Of a stretch of DNA of 33,623 nucleotides, positions 15,396 through 23,198 are shown piece after piece. The notes under the pieces are model-generated. The model had not been told where the DNA came from, did not search any database, and worked only from the letters and a program-made list of their open reading frames with translations. Both the position numbers and the translations under genes were made by a program. How positions within the stretch are numbered: the first letter of the stretch is position 1; each line of letters opens with the position of its first letter. The DNA comes from Mycobacteriales bacterium (GTDB lineage Bacteria > Actinomycetota > Actinomycetes > JAFAQI01), in NCBI GenBank assembly GCA_035504215.1, contig DATJSI010000136.1:1-33623 (forward strand), read 5' to 3'.

Positions 15396-17455
15396 AGCGT
15401 CACCGGACCGAAGTTGTGGTTCAGGACCGCCGTGAAACCGGCGCCCGTGGCCGTGAACGACATGGTCCCGCTCACATGGACTCCGGTCAGCGCGGTCGCG
15501 CCGGCCGACGCCAGGGTGATATTGACGGTTTGGCTGCCGCCCGCCGTCAGGCCGGACAGCGATGCGTTGCCCCAAGAGGCGAGTGTCGCGGCCGAGCTCG
15601 GCGTCGGGCAGGCCCCGCTACCGGCCGGGAATGCGCAGTTCACGACCGAGCCGGTCGTGGTCTGGATGGTCGCGTAGACCTGGCCGCAGGGGGTCAGGGA
15701 CGGCGTAACGTCGCTGAGCTCCCAGAACGACGTCGGGTTCAGCGCGAGTACGGCGGACTCGTACGCCGACGCCGTACTCGGGGTGGTCAGCGCCGAGATC
15801 TGGGCCGCGGTCAGCTGAGCCGGGTAGACCGCGACCTGGGCCAGGCTGCCCTGCCAGAGGACGTTGGGCGGCGGGTCGGTCCACACGTTGTTCTCGTTGC
15901 CGTCACCGAGCCGCCAGTAGCCGTCAAACACCTGCGGCACCGTCACCGACGTGTTGGACGCGACCAGTGAGCCGTCGACGTAGAGCAGGAGGCCGGCCGG
16001 GCCGACCGACGCGGCGACCTGATGCCAGTTGCCGTCGGCGTAGGAGCCGGGCGACGTGACCTGCTCCTCCTGGTTCGGCCAGACGCCCCAGACCAGGTGG
16101 CCGGCCGAGTCGACCCAGATGTGCCGGTCCCAGGTCGTGAAGCCGGACAGGCCGTTCTGAATGTTGGCGAACTCGATGATCGTCCCGGACGCCACCGAGG
16201 TCTTGAACCATGCGGTAATCGTCAGCGGATGAGGGTCGCTGTACTGGTTCGTGGTGGACATCCACGCCGTACTGCCGTCGAACGACGCTGCGGTGCCACC
16301 GAGCGGACCGGAGACGCCCGTGGTGATCGATCCGTTGCCGACCCCCGTGTTGCCGTTGCCGCTCGCGTCTGCGAACGGCGGGAGACCGGTTCCGGGAACC
16401 GCCCCGCTGTAGGTCGCAGTAGCAGCATCGTCGAGCGGCCAGAACGCGGTCGGGCCGAGCGCGCTGATCTGCGTCTGCTCGTTCGTGTTGCTGGTCTGTC
16501 CCCACAGGGTCGTGATCTGCGCCGTCGAGAGCTGCGAGGGAATGACGGCGACATCGGCGAGCGAGCCAGGCCAGAACAGGTTGGAGGGCGCGTTCGACCA
16601 TCCGGACTCGCCGCCCCAGCCGAGGTGCCAGTAGCCGGTGTAGGTACCGGCCGTGGTCACCGACGTCGTCGAGGACAGCAGCGACCCGTCGAGATACAGC
16701 CGCTCACCGCTCGAGCCGATCTCGGCGACGGCCAGGTGCCAGGTGCCCGCGGACGCGGTGCCGCTGACCTCCTTCTGCGTGCCGCCGGGGGCGACGCCCC
16801 AGTAGAGCTTGCCGCCGTTGACCCACAGCGCCCGGTCCGCAACCGACTGGCCGGAGCTGATCGAGTTGTCGGTGAAGCCGATGATCGTGCCCGAGGTGCC
16901 GGAGGTGTACTTGAACCAAGCGGCGATGCTGAAGGTCTCGGGATCGGTGTAGGACTTCAGCGTCGACACGTACGCCGAGGAAGACTGGGTGAACGCGAGG
17001 GCGGAGCCGCTCAGCGGGCCGGCGCTCTGGTTCGTGACCGTGTTGCGGACGATCCCGGTGTCGGCGCCGGCGCTCGAGGCGTCCCGGACCGACTGCACGC
17101 CGCAAGACCCGCCGACCGCACTCACCGAGCTCAGCAGCGTGCCCGGAGCATTGAGGGTCGTGGAGACCGACGTCGTACCGGCCGGAAGGGTGCCACTCGG
17201 CAGCGGGTTCGTCGTGCAGTTCGTCGAGTTGCCGCTGCCGACCGTGCTGCCTGACGTCGACGTGCAGGTCGTCGTGCCGATGGTGTCGGCGAGAAGGGCG
17301 GTGCCGGAGGAGAAGGTTCCCTTGCCGGTCATCCCGCTGGTGAAGCCGGCGGTCGTCCCCTGGGCGACCAGCGCGGCGACGAGACCGGCAGTCGCGACAA
17401 GACCGACGAGCCCGGCTCGCCGGCGGCGTTCACGCGACTGCGATCGCGGTGTCAC
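15392..17455 (-). CDS. Secreted TasA-like protein with two inserted LamG domains
   Basis: A 687-residue exported protein. The twin-Arg-like basic start, hydrophobic core (GLVGLVATAGLVAALVAQG) and TAGFTSG resemble SipW-dependent signal peptides. Two concanavalin/LamG repeats span about residues 150-330 and 370-570 and share SYTDPETFSIAAWFKYTSG / QYSDPHPLTITAWFKTS and LYLDGSLLSS / LLYVDGSLVAS. The flanks match the smaller protein encoded upstream. Cys64, 80 and 118 lie before the LamG pair and Cys590, 607 and 616 after it, with the last three at the same spacing as in the small protein. No sortase motif is visible. GAGGAACC precedes the GTG at 17455. It probably forms an adhesive part of a surface fibre, which is inference. 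Confidence 0.88.
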   Translation of the reverse strand: MTPRSQSRERRRRAGLVGLVATAGLVAALVAQGTTAGFTSGMTGKGTFSSGTALLADTIGTTTCTSTSGSTVGSGNSTNCTTNPLPSGTLPAGTTSVSTTLNAPGTLLSSVSAVGGSCGVQSVRDASSAGADTGIVRNTVTNQSAGPLSGSALAFTQSSSAYVSTLKSYTDPETFSIAAWFKYTSGTSGTIIGFTDNSISSGQSVADRALWVNGGKLYWGVAPGGTQKEVSGTASAGTWHLAVAEIGSSGERLYLDGSLLSSTTSVTTAGTYTGYWHLGWGGESGWSNAPSNLFWPGSLADVAVIPSQLSTAQITTLWGQTSNTNEQTQISALGPTAFWPLDDAATATYSGAVPGTGLPPFADASGNGNTGVGNGSITTGVSGPLGGTAASFDGSTAWMSTTNQYSDPHPLTITAWFKTSVASGTIIEFANIQNGLSGFTTWDRHIWVDSAGHLVWGVWPNQEEQVTSPGSYADGNWHQVAASVGPAGLLLYVDGSLVASNTSVTVPQVFDGYWRLGDGNENNVWTDPPPNVLWQGSLAQVAVYPAQLTAAQISALTTPSTASAYESAVLALNPTSFWELSDVTPSLTPCGQVYATIQTTTGSVVNCAFPAGSGACPTPSSAATLASWGNASLSGLTAGGSQTVNITLASAGATALTGVHVSGTMSFTATGAGFTAVLNHNFGPVTL

Positions 17456-17522
17456 GGTTCCTCATCTCGGTCGGGACGGGGGCAGTTCGTCCGGGTGGTG
17501 CTGTGGTTGTCCGCGAGTGGCC

Positions 17523-17561
17523 GGCTCCCGGGGTCTCCCTGCAGGAACAACCCCGGGAGCC
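17523..17561 (-). promoter_or_regulatory. Intercistronic hairpin in the surface-protein operon
   Basis: GGCTCCCGGGGT (17523-17534) and ACCCCGGGAGCC (17550-17561) form a perfect 12-bp stem with a 15-nt loop, between the stop codon of the TasA-like gene (17580) and the start of the LamG gene (17455). No T-run follows on the minus strand, so a full terminator is unlikely. It could stabilise the upstream message or attenuate read-through, giving more of the small subunit than of the LamG protein and peptidase. Confidence 0.7.
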
Positions 17562-17579
17562 AGGCTCGTGGATGCGCGC

Positions 17580-18266
17580 TTACTGGTTGAGCGTCCAGGT
17601 CATCGGCACCGAAGCGGTCAACCCCTGGTCGGCGTTGGTCGCCCCGCTGTCGATCTGGGTCTTCACCGTGAACTTGTCCGAGGAGCCGGCCGCCAGCGCG
17701 CCGAGGGACAGTGCCCCCGCCGAGCCGAAGGTGGACAGGTTGTAGGTGTTGGACAGCGCCGGGCATGCGCCCGCGCCGGCCGGGTAGACGCACGACGGCG
17801 TACCGGTTGTGTCGTTCTCGATCGTGATGTCGACCTTGCCGCAGAAGCCCGAGGTGTCCGAGCCGGAGTACGGCGAGGTGTTGGTGGCTGCCGTCGCCGC
17901 GCAGGCCGACGGGTTGACGGTGAACGTCGCGCCATTGATGGTGCCGACGTTGGTGAGGTTGAGCACCTGCGAGTTCACGGCCGAGCCGGGACCCTGGTTG
18001 ACCGCACCGCCGAAGTCATCGATGGTCGTGCAGTTCGCCGTGTTGCTCGCCGTCACGGTCGTGCCGGTGCCGGTCGAGTAGCAGCTGGTAGCACCCGCAG
18101 CCTCCTTCAGCACGACCGTGCCGGAGGAGTAGCTGTTGGTCGGGTTCGTGATGCCCGCGCTGAAGCCACCGAGCGAAAGCCCGGCGGTCACGGCGAAGAC
18201 CGTCGTGCCGAGCAGGCCGGCAAGCACTACCGAGCGCCGGCGCCGCCGCGTAGAGGACTGCGACAT
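17580..18266 (-). CDS. TasA/camelysin-like secreted protein
   Basis: A 228-residue exported protein with an Arg-rich start (STRRRRRSVV), a hydrophobic core (LAGLLGTTVFAVTAGLSLGG) and FSAGITN, the form of signal peptide cleaved by SipW-type peptidases. The mature part is Ser/Thr/Gly-rich, beta-predicted and has six cysteines (62, 79, 122, 142, 159, 168), probably three disulfides. The NLTNVGTINGATFTV region and the C-terminal PMTWTLNQ strand resemble TasA/camelysin-type fibre subunits. The ATG at 18266 has GGGAGAAG upstream. It is first in an operon with the LamG relative and the peptidase, so it is the likely main subunit of a surface fibre or matrix. Function is inferred from family resemblance. 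Confidence 0.85.
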   Translation of the reverse strand: MSQSSTRRRRRSVVLAGLLGTTVFAVTAGLSLGGFSAGITNPTNSYSSGTVVLKEAAGATSCYSTGTGTTVTASNTANCTTIDDFGGAVNQGPGSAVNSQVLNLTNVGTINGATFTVNPSACAATAATNTSPYSGSDTSGFCGKVDITIENDTTGTPSCVYPAGAGACPALSNTYNLSTFGSAGALSLGALAAGSSDKFTVKTQIDSGATNADQGLTASVPMTWTLNQ

Positions 18267-18283
18267 TTCTTCTCCCTGTCTCT

Positions 18284-18298
18284 GCGCCGTTGCGGCGC
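18284..18298 (-). promoter_or_regulatory. Leader hairpin of the TasA-like operon
   Basis: GCGCCG-TTG-CGGCGC, a perfect 6-bp stem-loop, lies 17 bp before the start codon at 18266 and close to the ribosome-binding site. The rest of the leader (about 18300-18380) contains GGGG/CCCC and CGCA/TGCG pairings, so a structured 5' leader is possible. No known riboswitch was identified with confidence. Confidence 0.4.
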
Positions 18299-18391
18299 CC
18301 TGGATGCAGCAGGTGGGCAGTCCCGCACGGTGCGACACGACCCGATAGGGAGGCTTTCGGTGGGGGCTTAAGTCCCCTGTACGTCCGTTTA

Positions 18392-18413
18392 GATAACGAA
18401 ACGATAACGAAAC
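18392..18413. promoter_or_regulatory. Exact 11-bp tandem repeat in a divergent promoter region
   Basis: GATAACGAAAC is repeated exactly at 18392-18402 and 18403-18413, between the divergent TasA-like operon (start 18266) and the SDR gene (start 18444). It is AT-richer than its surroundings. Two head-to-tail sites one helical turn apart suggest an activator or repressor site controlling one or both directions. Confidence 0.6.
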
Positions 18414-18443
18414 ACTCGCTCCGGACGTGCTTCGATACTCCGA

Positions 18444-19199
18444 ATGGGTGTCGTGGATTCTGTGACTGTTGTGACTGGTGCGGCGGGTGGGATTGGCCGC
18501 GCCACGGTGCTCGCGCTGGTCGCCCGCGGCGCGCATGTGGTGGCGGTTGACCACAACGCAGCAGCCCTCGGCGAGCTCGCGCAGCAGAACCCGGCAATCG
18601 TTGCGGTGACGCTCGATGTGCGGGAAACCACGCACGCGCAAACCGTCGTCGAGACCGCGCTGGACCGCTTCGGCCGGCTGGACAACGTCGTGGCCAACGC
18701 CGGTGTGGGCTGGGTCGGCCGCTTCGACATGATGCCGATTGACGACATCGACCGGCTGATCGAGGTCAACCTCCGGGCACCAGTGCTGCTCGCCCGGGCA
18801 GCACTGCCCCCATTACTCCATCAGCGTGACGGGTCCCTCGTCTTCACGACCTCGATCGCCGGCACGGTACCCGTCCCTACCGAGGCGGTTTACTCGATGT
18901 CGAAGGCTGCGCTCGAGTCTTTTGCCGACTCGATCCGTGAAGAAGTCCGGGGTCATGGCGTGGTCGTCTCGACCGTTCGACCCGGCGTGGTGCGCACCAA
19001 CTTCCTCGCGTCGCGCTCGGTCGCCTACGACCGGCGCTGGCCCAAGCCGGTCGACCCCGAACGGATCGCGCGGGCGGTGATCCGGGTCCTCGAGACCGGC
19101 GCGGAACGCCGTACCGAGCCGCCTTGGCTCGATCTCGCGACCCAGGCCCGCCGTCGGGTGCCCTGGCTCTACCGGCCGCTCGCGCGCTGGTTCGGCTGA
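18444..19199 (+). CDS. SDR-family oxidoreductase
   Basis: A 251-residue short-chain dehydrogenase/reductase. The cofactor motif TGAAGGIG lies at about residues 11-18, the acidic VAVDHN suggests NAD preference, and ANAG is near residue 86. The Ser is in TTSIAG, the YSMSKAA motif gives catalytic Tyr and Lys, and RPGVVRTNF follows. The C-terminus (ATQARRRVPWLYRPLARWFG) is basic/aromatic and may touch membranes, as in other lipid-active SDRs. No ribosome-binding site is seen; GATACT at 18434-18439 sits at -10 distance from the ATG, so the message may be leaderless. It precedes the hpnO-like gene by 42 bp, so a role in lipid or hopanoid modification is possible but unproven. Confidence 0.9.
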   Translation: MGVVDSVTVVTGAAGGIGRATVLALVARGAHVVAVDHNAAALGELAQQNPAIVAVTLDVRETTHAQTVVETALDRFGRLDNVVANAGVGWVGRFDMMPIDDIDRLIEVNLRAPVLLARAALPPLLHQRDGSLVFTTSIAGTVPVPTEAVYSMSKAALESFADSIREEVRGHGVVVSTVRPGVVRTNFLASRSVAYDRRWPKPVDPERIARAVIRVLETGAERRTEPPWLDLATQARRRVPWLYRPLARWFG

Positions 19200-19241
19200 A
19201 GCCTCGGATCGCCGTCCCGGGCCTTTGAGGGCACTAGATTC

Positions 19242-20621
19242 ATGGCCGTGGGGTTCGACATCCGGGCGCTGATCGAGGCTCGTCGCGGCGAGAATGCGGC
19301 GCTGCACGACGACCACCTCAACGCCCAGGTGCCACGGATGCTCGGGACGATCGGGTTCGACCGGGTGCTGACCACCGCCGCGGGCGCCTGGTACGACGAT
19401 GCTGACGGCAACCGCTACCTCGACTTCCTCTCCGGCTTCGGCGTCTTCGGCATCGGCCGCAACCACCCGGTCGTGCGCCGGGCGCTCCAGGACGTCCTGG
19501 ACGCCGACCTCGCGGACATGGTCCAGTTCGACCTGCCGCTGCTGCCGGGCCTGCTGGCCGAGCAGCTGCTCGCCCGCTCGCCCGGGATGGAGCGGGTCTA
19601 CTTCTGCAACAGCGGGAGCGAGGCGGTCGAGGCGGCACTGAAGTTCGCCCGCTGCGCCACCGGCAAGCCGCGCATCCTGTACGCCGACCACGCCTACCAC
19701 GGCCTGACCACGGGCGCCCTATCGGTCAACGGCGCCGAGGAGTTCCGCCGTGGCTTCGCGCCACTGTTGCCCGACACCAAGGTCCCCTTCGGCGACCTCG
19801 AAGCCATCGAGCGCGAGGTCCGCCGCGGCGATGTCGCGGCACTGCTGGTCGAGCCGATCCAAGGTAAGGGCGTGCAGGTTGCGCCAGCCGGCTACCTCGC
19901 CGGAGCGCAGCAGCTGCTGCATGCGAGCGGCGGTCTGTTGATCGCCGACGAGGTGCAGACCGGACTCGGCCGCACCGGCAGGTTCCTCGCCCATCACCAC
20001 GACGGCGTGACACCCGACATCGTGACAGTCGCGAAGACGCTGTCCGGAGGCTTCGTGCCGGTCGGCGCGACGATGGCCCGGGCCGGGATCTTCGAGAAGG
20101 TGTACTCCAGCCTCGACCGGGTGTTCGTGCACGCCTCGACGTTCATGGGCAACGCGCTCGCGATGACCGCAGGACTCGCGACCCTGGCGGTCCTCGACGA
20201 CGAGGACCTGATCGCCAACGCCGAGCACCGGGGCCAGCAGCTCACCGACGGGTTGCGCGCGATCGCGGCCGACAGCGAGCTGATCGCGGACATCCGTGGC
20301 CGCGGCCTGATGATCGGGATCGAGTTCGGCCGCCCCTCGTCACTCGCGGCTCGCGGCATGTGGACCATGCTCAACACCGCCCGCAAGGGCCTGTTCGCCC
20401 AGTTGGTCGTCGTACCGCTCTACAACCGCCATCGGGTGCTGACCCAGGTCGCGGGCGACCACATGGCCGTCATCAAGCTGCTGCCGCCGCTGATGATCGG
20501 CGACGAGGAGGTCGAGACCTTCCTGACCGCGTTCGCCGACGTCATGGCCGACGCGAAGCGCCCGAACGGCCTCGCCGTCGACTTCGGCCGCACCCTCGTG
20601 AAGCAGGCACTCGGCCGCTGA
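19242..20621 (+). CDS. hpnO: Class III aminotransferase, HpnO-like
   Basis: A 459-residue PLP-dependent class III aminotransferase. Visible motifs are SGSEAVEAALKFAR (about 124-137), HAYHGLTTGALS, the cofactor aspartate in IADEVQTGLGRTG (about 234-246), Lys265 in VAKTLSGG as the Schiff-base lysine, and STFMGNALA. Hopanoid clusters carry such an enzyme (HpnO), which converts a ribosylhopane-derived aldehyde to aminobacteriohopanetriol. Placement tail to tail with hpnH supports this over ornithine or acetylornithine aminotransferase, although the family alone does not prove the substrate. TAGATT just before the ATG may be a -10 element, so the message may be leaderless; GTG 19248 is an alternative start. 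Confidence 0.82.
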   Translation: MAVGFDIRALIEARRGENAALHDDHLNAQVPRMLGTIGFDRVLTTAAGAWYDDADGNRYLDFLSGFGVFGIGRNHPVVRRALQDVLDADLADMVQFDLPLLPGLLAEQLLARSPGMERVYFCNSGSEAVEAALKFARCATGKPRILYADHAYHGLTTGALSVNGAEEFRRGFAPLLPDTKVPFGDLEAIEREVRRGDVAALLVEPIQGKGVQVAPAGYLAGAQQLLHASGGLLIADEVQTGLGRTGRFLAHHHDGVTPDIVTVAKTLSGGFVPVGATMARAGIFEKVYSSLDRVFVHASTFMGNALAMTAGLATLAVLDDEDLIANAEHRGQQLTDGLRAIAADSELIADIRGRGLMIGIEFGRPSSLAARGMWTMLNTARKGLFAQLVVVPLYNRHRVLTQVAGDHMAVIKLLPPLMIGDEEVETFLTAFADVMADAKRPNGLAVDFGRTLVKQALGR

Positions 20622-20632
20622 CCCCCCTGTTC

Positions 20633-20691
20633 GTGATCTTGACGTAGGAGGCGCACAACGCGAGTTTGTGCGCCTCCTACGTCAAGATCAC
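20633..20691. terminator. Bidirectional terminator, 26-bp perfect stem
   Basis: A perfect 26-bp inverted repeat (20633-20658 and 20666-20691) with a 7-nt loop, between the convergent hpnO-like gene and hpnH. The arms begin GTGATCTTGACGTAGGAGGC. It fills almost the whole 77-bp gap. The length and perfection exceed those of a usual terminator, and it may also be a dispersed palindromic element. Confidence 0.8.
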
Positions 20692-20698
20692 CGAGGGC

Positions 20699-21703
20699 TT
20701 AGGCGCCGACGGCGGCCCGCAAGCTCTCCTTGAGCGAGCCCATCGTCGCGAGCACCGCGGTGGGTTCGTACCCGCAGTGCGCCATGCAGTTGTTGCAGCG
20801 CTCGTCGTTGCCCCGGCCGTAGGCCTTGAAGTCCGTCGTGTCGAGGTACTCCTGCCAGCTCTGCGCGTATCCGTCGTCGAGCAGGTAGCAGGGCTTCTGC
20901 CAGCCGAGCAAGGAGTACGACGGGATGCCCCACGGCGTGCACTCGAAGTCCCGCTTGCCCTCGATGAAGTCGAGGAACAACGGTGAATGGTTCAACCGCC
21001 ACTTCTTGCGGCGACCGTTCGCGAACGCCTCGCTGAACAACGCGCGAGTCTGCTCGACCCCAAGGAAGTGCTCCTGGTCCGGCGCCTTCGTGTAGGCGTA
21101 GCCGGGCGAGATCTGCATATTGTCGACCTCGAGGTCGTCGTTGAGGAAGTCGAGCACGTCGATGACGTCCTGCGGGGTGTCGGTGGTGAAGAACGTGGTG
21201 TTCGTCATCACCTTGAACCCGGCCGCCTTCGCCGCCTTGATCGCCTCGACCGCCTGGTCGAACACACCGTCCTTGCACACCGACTCGTCGTGCCGCTCAC
21301 GCAGCCCGTCGATATGCACCATGAACGCGAAGTCGCGATGCGGCGTGAACCGGTGCAGGTGCTTGGGCAGCAGCACCGCGTTGGTGCACAACAGCACGAT
21401 CCGCTTGCGCGCGAGCAGCTGGCCAACGATCTCGTCGATCTGCGGGTGCATCAGCGGCTCACCGCCGGCGATCGACACGATCGGCGCGCCGCACTCCTCC
21501 ACCGCGCCGACCGCCTGCTCGACCGGCATGCGCTGCTTCAGCACGGTGTGTGGCTGCTGGATCTTCCCGCAGCCGGCGCACTTGAGGTTGCAGGCGAACA
21601 ACGGCTCGAGCTCCATCACCAAAGGGAAGCGCTCTCGGTGCGCGATCTTCTGCTTCGCCAGGTAGGTGCCCAGCCGCAGGTTCTGACGCATCGGCATCGC
21701 CAT
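20699..21703 (-). CDS. hpnH: Adenosylhopane synthase, radical SAM (HpnH)
   Basis: A 334-residue radical SAM enzyme that joins a 5'-deoxyadenosyl radical to diploptene to give adenosylhopane, the first step of hopanoid side-chain building. The Fe-S cluster cysteines are in CNLKCAGC (Cys38, 42, 45), followed by SIAGGEPLMHPQ and HIDGLRERHD. The C-terminal part has ECTPWGIPSYSLLGWQKPCY and a Cys motif RCNNCMAHCGYEP typical of HpnH. It is the last gene of the hopanoid operon, 4 bp after the hpnG-ispH stop codon, and the GAGGTG ribosome-binding site lies inside the end of that gene. Confidence 0.96.
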   Translation of the reverse strand: MAMPMRQNLRLGTYLAKQKIAHRERFPLVMELEPLFACNLKCAGCGKIQQPHTVLKQRMPVEQAVGAVEECGAPIVSIAGGEPLMHPQIDEIVGQLLARKRIVLLCTNAVLLPKHLHRFTPHRDFAFMVHIDGLRERHDESVCKDGVFDQAVEAIKAAKAAGFKVMTNTTFFTTDTPQDVIDVLDFLNDDLEVDNMQISPGYAYTKAPDQEHFLGVEQTRALFSEAFANGRRKKWRLNHSPLFLDFIEGKRDFECTPWGIPSYSLLGWQKPCYLLDDGYAQSWQEYLDTTDFKAYGRGNDERCNNCMAHCGYEPTAVLATMGSLKESLRAAVGA

Positions 21704-21707
21704 CTCG

Positions 21708-23198
21708 TCAGCTCACCTCTTTCGGTAGTGCGAAACGTACATCTTCGGAAACACTGCGTCGCTCGCTGATAGTCACCGTGCCCAGTCCGCTCAGTGTGTT
21801 AACGAGCTCGTCGACCAAACGTGGTGGCGCCGATGCGCCGGCGGTGATCCCGATCCGCTTGGCGCCGGCCAGCCACTCCAGCTCGACATCACCGGCGTCG
21901 TCGACGAGGTACGCCGCAGCGCCGGCGCGGCGCGCGACCTCGACCAGCCGCTGGGAGTTGGAAGAGTTGACCGAGCCCACGACCAGCACGAGGTCGCACT
22001 CGGTCGCGATCTCGCGCAGGGCCTGCTGCCGGTTGCTGGTGGCATAACAGATGTCGTCCTGGCGCGGCGCCTCCAGCGCCGGGAACCTGCTGCGGAGGAC
22101 CGAGGCGATGCGCTCGCTCTCGTCGACCGCCAGGGTGGTCTGCATCACGTAGGCGACCCGCTCCGGGTCCACGACCTGCACCACCCGCGCGTCGGCTTCG
22201 TCCGCGATGACCTGCACCCGGCCTGGCGCTTCGCCGACCGTGCCGACCACCTCTTCGTGATCGGCGTGCCCGATCAGCAGGACGGTCTGCTCGCGCGCGG
22301 CGTAGCGGCGTACCTCCTGGTGCACCTTCGCGACCAGCGGACAGGTCGCGTCGACCACGGACAGCTCGCGGTCCACGGCCTGGACACGCACCTCCGGCGC
22401 CACACCGTGCGCGGCCAGCACCACGCGGGCGCCGAACGGCACTTCGTCGAGCTCCTGGACGAAGACCGCGCCCATCGCCTCCAGCTCGGCGACCACGTGG
22501 GCGTTGTGCACCACTTGCCGGCGTACGTAGACCGGCGCGCCGAACCGCTCGATCGCGCGCGTGACGATGTCGATCGCGCGCTCGACGCCGGCGCAGAACG
22601 ACCGCGGCGAAGCGAGCAAGATGTCGCGGTCATCGACCATCGCCGCCCAGCGGGCAACCACGGGCGCGGCCACCCGCAGCGCACGTAGCGCGTCGATCCC
22701 GCGCGAGACGGTGCCCGGGCGCAGCAGGGGCGCGTCGGCCGTATCGCTGATCGCCCGCACGACGGCGACCGCGCGGCTGCCGGCCAGCGCGGTGATCTCC
22801 GCCGACTCCATGTCGACCGCGAGCGCGCCGGTGGCGGCGAGCGCCGCGCGACCGCGCTTCCCGACCAGGCCGCCGGACACGATCGGGCCGACGTGCACGG
22901 TGAGTCCGGCCCGGCGCAGCGCTCCGGCCAGCAGGGGTGCGGACGGCGACCGCACGATCTGCGCGCCGGCCCGGATCTCGGATGCGACGACCACATCGCC
23001 CGGCCGCACCTGTGGAGCCAGCCCGCCGGCGACGCCGAGCACGCCGAGCGGCCCGTCCCCCGCGAAGCGGGCCTGCCGGCGACGGGTCCGCCGTGAACCC
23101 ATCCCCGTGCGGACCACCTTTGCCCCCGGGCGACCGGCGAGGACCGCGGCCTGCTCGACTCGCAACGGCGTACAGATCACCGGTTCGCGTTCAGCCAC
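21708..23198 (-). CDS. hpnG-ispH: HpnG-IspH fusion: adenosylhopane nucleosidase plus HMBPP reductase
   Basis: A 496-residue two-domain protein. Residues 1 to about 185 are a phosphorylase/nucleosidase domain (GVAGGLAPQVRPGDVVVASE, the DMESAEI motif at about 129-135, ISDTAD at about 150-155) matching HpnG, which removes adenine from adenosylhopane. Residues about 190-496 are IspH/LytB, the last MEP-pathway enzyme, with the three [4Fe-4S] cysteines Cys202 (SPRSFCAGVERA), Cys286 (DATCPLVAKVH) and Cys384 (ICYATSNRQ), plus VVHN, AAHGV, GHADHEEVVGTVGE and GSVNSSNSQRL. There is no stop or frameshift at the junction. GTG 23198 follows GGGAGGTGACC; GTG 23204 is an alternative. It overlaps the end of shc by 8 bp. 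Confidence 0.93.
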   Translation of the reverse strand: MAEREPVICTPLRVEQAAVLAGRPGAKVVRTGMGSRRTRRRQARFAGDGPLGVLGVAGGLAPQVRPGDVVVASEIRAGAQIVRSPSAPLLAGALRRAGLTVHVGPIVSGGLVGKRGRAALAATGALAVDMESAEITALAGSRAVAVVRAISDTADAPLLRPGTVSRGIDALRALRVAAPVVARWAAMVDDRDILLASPRSFCAGVERAIDIVTRAIERFGAPVYVRRQVVHNAHVVAELEAMGAVFVQELDEVPFGARVVLAAHGVAPEVRVQAVDRELSVVDATCPLVAKVHQEVRRYAAREQTVLLIGHADHEEVVGTVGEAPGRVQVIADEADARVVQVVDPERVAYVMQTTLAVDESERIASVLRSRFPALEAPRQDDICYATSNRQQALREIATECDLVLVVGSVNSSNSQRLVEVARRAGAAAYLVDDAGDVELEWLAGAKRIGITAGASAPPRLVDELVNTLSGLGTVTISERRSVSEDVRFALPKEVS

